Shown piece after piece: positions 13,510-14,049 of a stretch of 14,049 nucleotides of DNA. The stretch's first letter is position 1, and each line of letters starts with the position of its first letter. The DNA lies in assembly GCA_934155265.1 (NCBI GenBank), contig CAKPGU010000030.1, forward strand, positions 1 to 14,049, written 5' to 3'. Both the position numbers and the translations under genes were made by a program. The notes beneath the pieces are model-generated. The model was not told where the DNA came from. It was given only the letters and a program-made list of their open reading frames with translations, and made no database searches. The stretch is from an uncultured Clostridia bacterium. GTDB lineage: Bacteria > Bacillota > Clostridia > TANB77 > CAG-508.

Positions 13510-13536
13510 GGGTCATCATCATTTTATGATGTGTCC
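13510..13536 (+). repeat. Degenerate REP-like hairpin, copy 3, between rpsZ and rpsH
   Basis: CATCAT (13514-13519) pairs with ATGATG (13526-13531) with a six-base loop, flanked by GGG and TCC. The right side GATGTGTCC (13528-13536) is shared with the right arms of copies 1 and 2. The left arm and the inner segment are missing or changed. It lies in the same kind of place: after a stop codon and just before the next ribosome-binding site. I read it as a decayed member; chance is possible. Confidence 0.45.
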
Positions 13537-13562
13537 ACTATCAAAAAAGGAGGGAAAGTAAA

Positions 13563-13961
13563 TTGAATACTACAGATCCAATAGCAGATATGTTAACAAG
13601 AATAAGAAATGCTAACAGTGCTAAGCACAAAACAGTTGATGTACCAGCTTCTAAAATGAAAACAGCAATAGCTGAAATTTTATTTAAAGAAGGATATATC
13701 AAATCATTTGAATTAATAAGCAATGAAAATCAAGGAATCATCAGAATAACATTAAAATATGATGAAAAAGGAACAAGAGTAATTGATGGAATAAAAAGAA
13801 TCAGTAAACCAGGATTAAGAGTATATGCAGGTAAAGAAGAATTACCAAGAGTATTAAATGGTTTAGGAATAGCAATAATTTCTACATCAAAAGGTCTAAA
13901 AACAGACAAAGAAGCAAGAGAAGCAGGAATGGGTGGAGAAGTTTTAGCTTACATATGGTAA
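13563..13961 (+). CDS. rpsH: 30S ribosomal protein S8
   Basis: A 132-residue central organiser of 16S rRNA folding; in Escherichia coli it also represses the spc operon at the translational level. The start TDPIADMLTRIRNANSAKH and the ending ISTSKGLKTDKEAREAGMGGEVLAYIW are diagnostic. The start codon is TTG (13563), supported by AGGAGGG (13548-13554) eight bases upstream and by the alignment of the N-terminus with other S8 proteins. The weak start may limit synthesis. Confidence 0.97.
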   Translation: MNTTDPIADMLTRIRNANSAKHKTVDVPASKMKTAIAEILFKEGYIKSFELISNENQGIIRITLKYDEKGTRVIDGIKRISKPGLRVYAGKEELPRVLNGLGIAIISTSKGLKTDKEAREAGMGGEVLAYIW

Positions 13962-13994
13962 TTAACAAACAATAAAAAAGGAAGGTGAAACAAA

Positions 13995-14049
13995 ATGTCA
14001 AGAATAGGAAATAAACCTATTGCTGTACCAGCAGGAGTTGAAGTAAAAC
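13995..14049 (+). CDS. rplF: 50S ribosomal protein L6, 3' truncated by the window
   Basis: Only 18 codons are present (MSRIGNKPIAVPAGVEVK), which match the L6 N-terminus, and the gene order rpsH-rplF is standard. GGAAGGTG (about 13980-13987) precedes the ATG. L6 binds 23S rRNA near the factor-binding site. Confidence 0.95.
   Translation, partial: MSRIGNKPIAVPAGVEVK

Noticed and set aside
1..14049. CRISPR array, tRNA, rRNA or insertion sequence
   Set aside because: No regularly spaced direct repeats, no tRNA cloverleaf, no rRNA signature and no transposase were seen on either strand.

Overview
The window is about 30% G+C. Genes start at strong GGAGG-type ribosome-binding sites, TGA is used as a stop (the membrane-protein gene ending at 2444), and every gene lies on the + strand. 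Gene content and style point to an AT-rich Bacillota, most likely an anaerobic member of the Clostridia: a 2[4Fe-4S] ferredoxin, RicT, SecD and SecF as separate genes, and a zinc-type S14. I cannot name a genus from sequence alone; an uncultured gut lineage is a guess.

Left third (1-5274): the 3' part of ricT, a small ferredoxin, a one-domain rhodanese, a short biotin-protein ligase, a four-helix membrane protein of the TIGR04086 type, an HD-domain hydrolase, then secD and secF. Hairpin terminators after the ferredoxin (1048-1077), the membrane protein (2430-2462) and secF (5284-5318) cut this into short transcription units. A good promoter (2492-2520) drives HD-secD-secF. SecD and SecF keep the family topology but have lost conserved transmembrane residues and, in SecF, the last helices.

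Middle (5344-6168): a dCMP deaminase gene, a consensus promoter (5893-5921), and a leader of about 240 nt with several possible stems ahead of rpsJ. The tuf/fus genes that often precede rpsJ are not here, so the S10 operon starts from its own promoter.

Right part (6169-14049): the S10-spc ribosomal protein operon in the standard order rpsJ-rplC-rplD-rplW-rplB-rpsS-rplV-rpsC-rplP-rpmC-rpsQ-rplN-rplX-rplE-rpsZ-rpsH-rplF (rplF cut by the window end). Several junctions are tight (rplD/rplW, rpsC/rplP and rplP/rpmC overlap). Others carry unexpected inserts: a G+C-rich structured spacer between rpsJ and rplC, an unrecognised 101-aa gene between rplW and rplB, and a family of REP-like palindromes after rplV and rpmC with a decayed member after rpsZ. 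These inserts are the most unusual content of the window. The ribosomal genes themselves look normal and intact.
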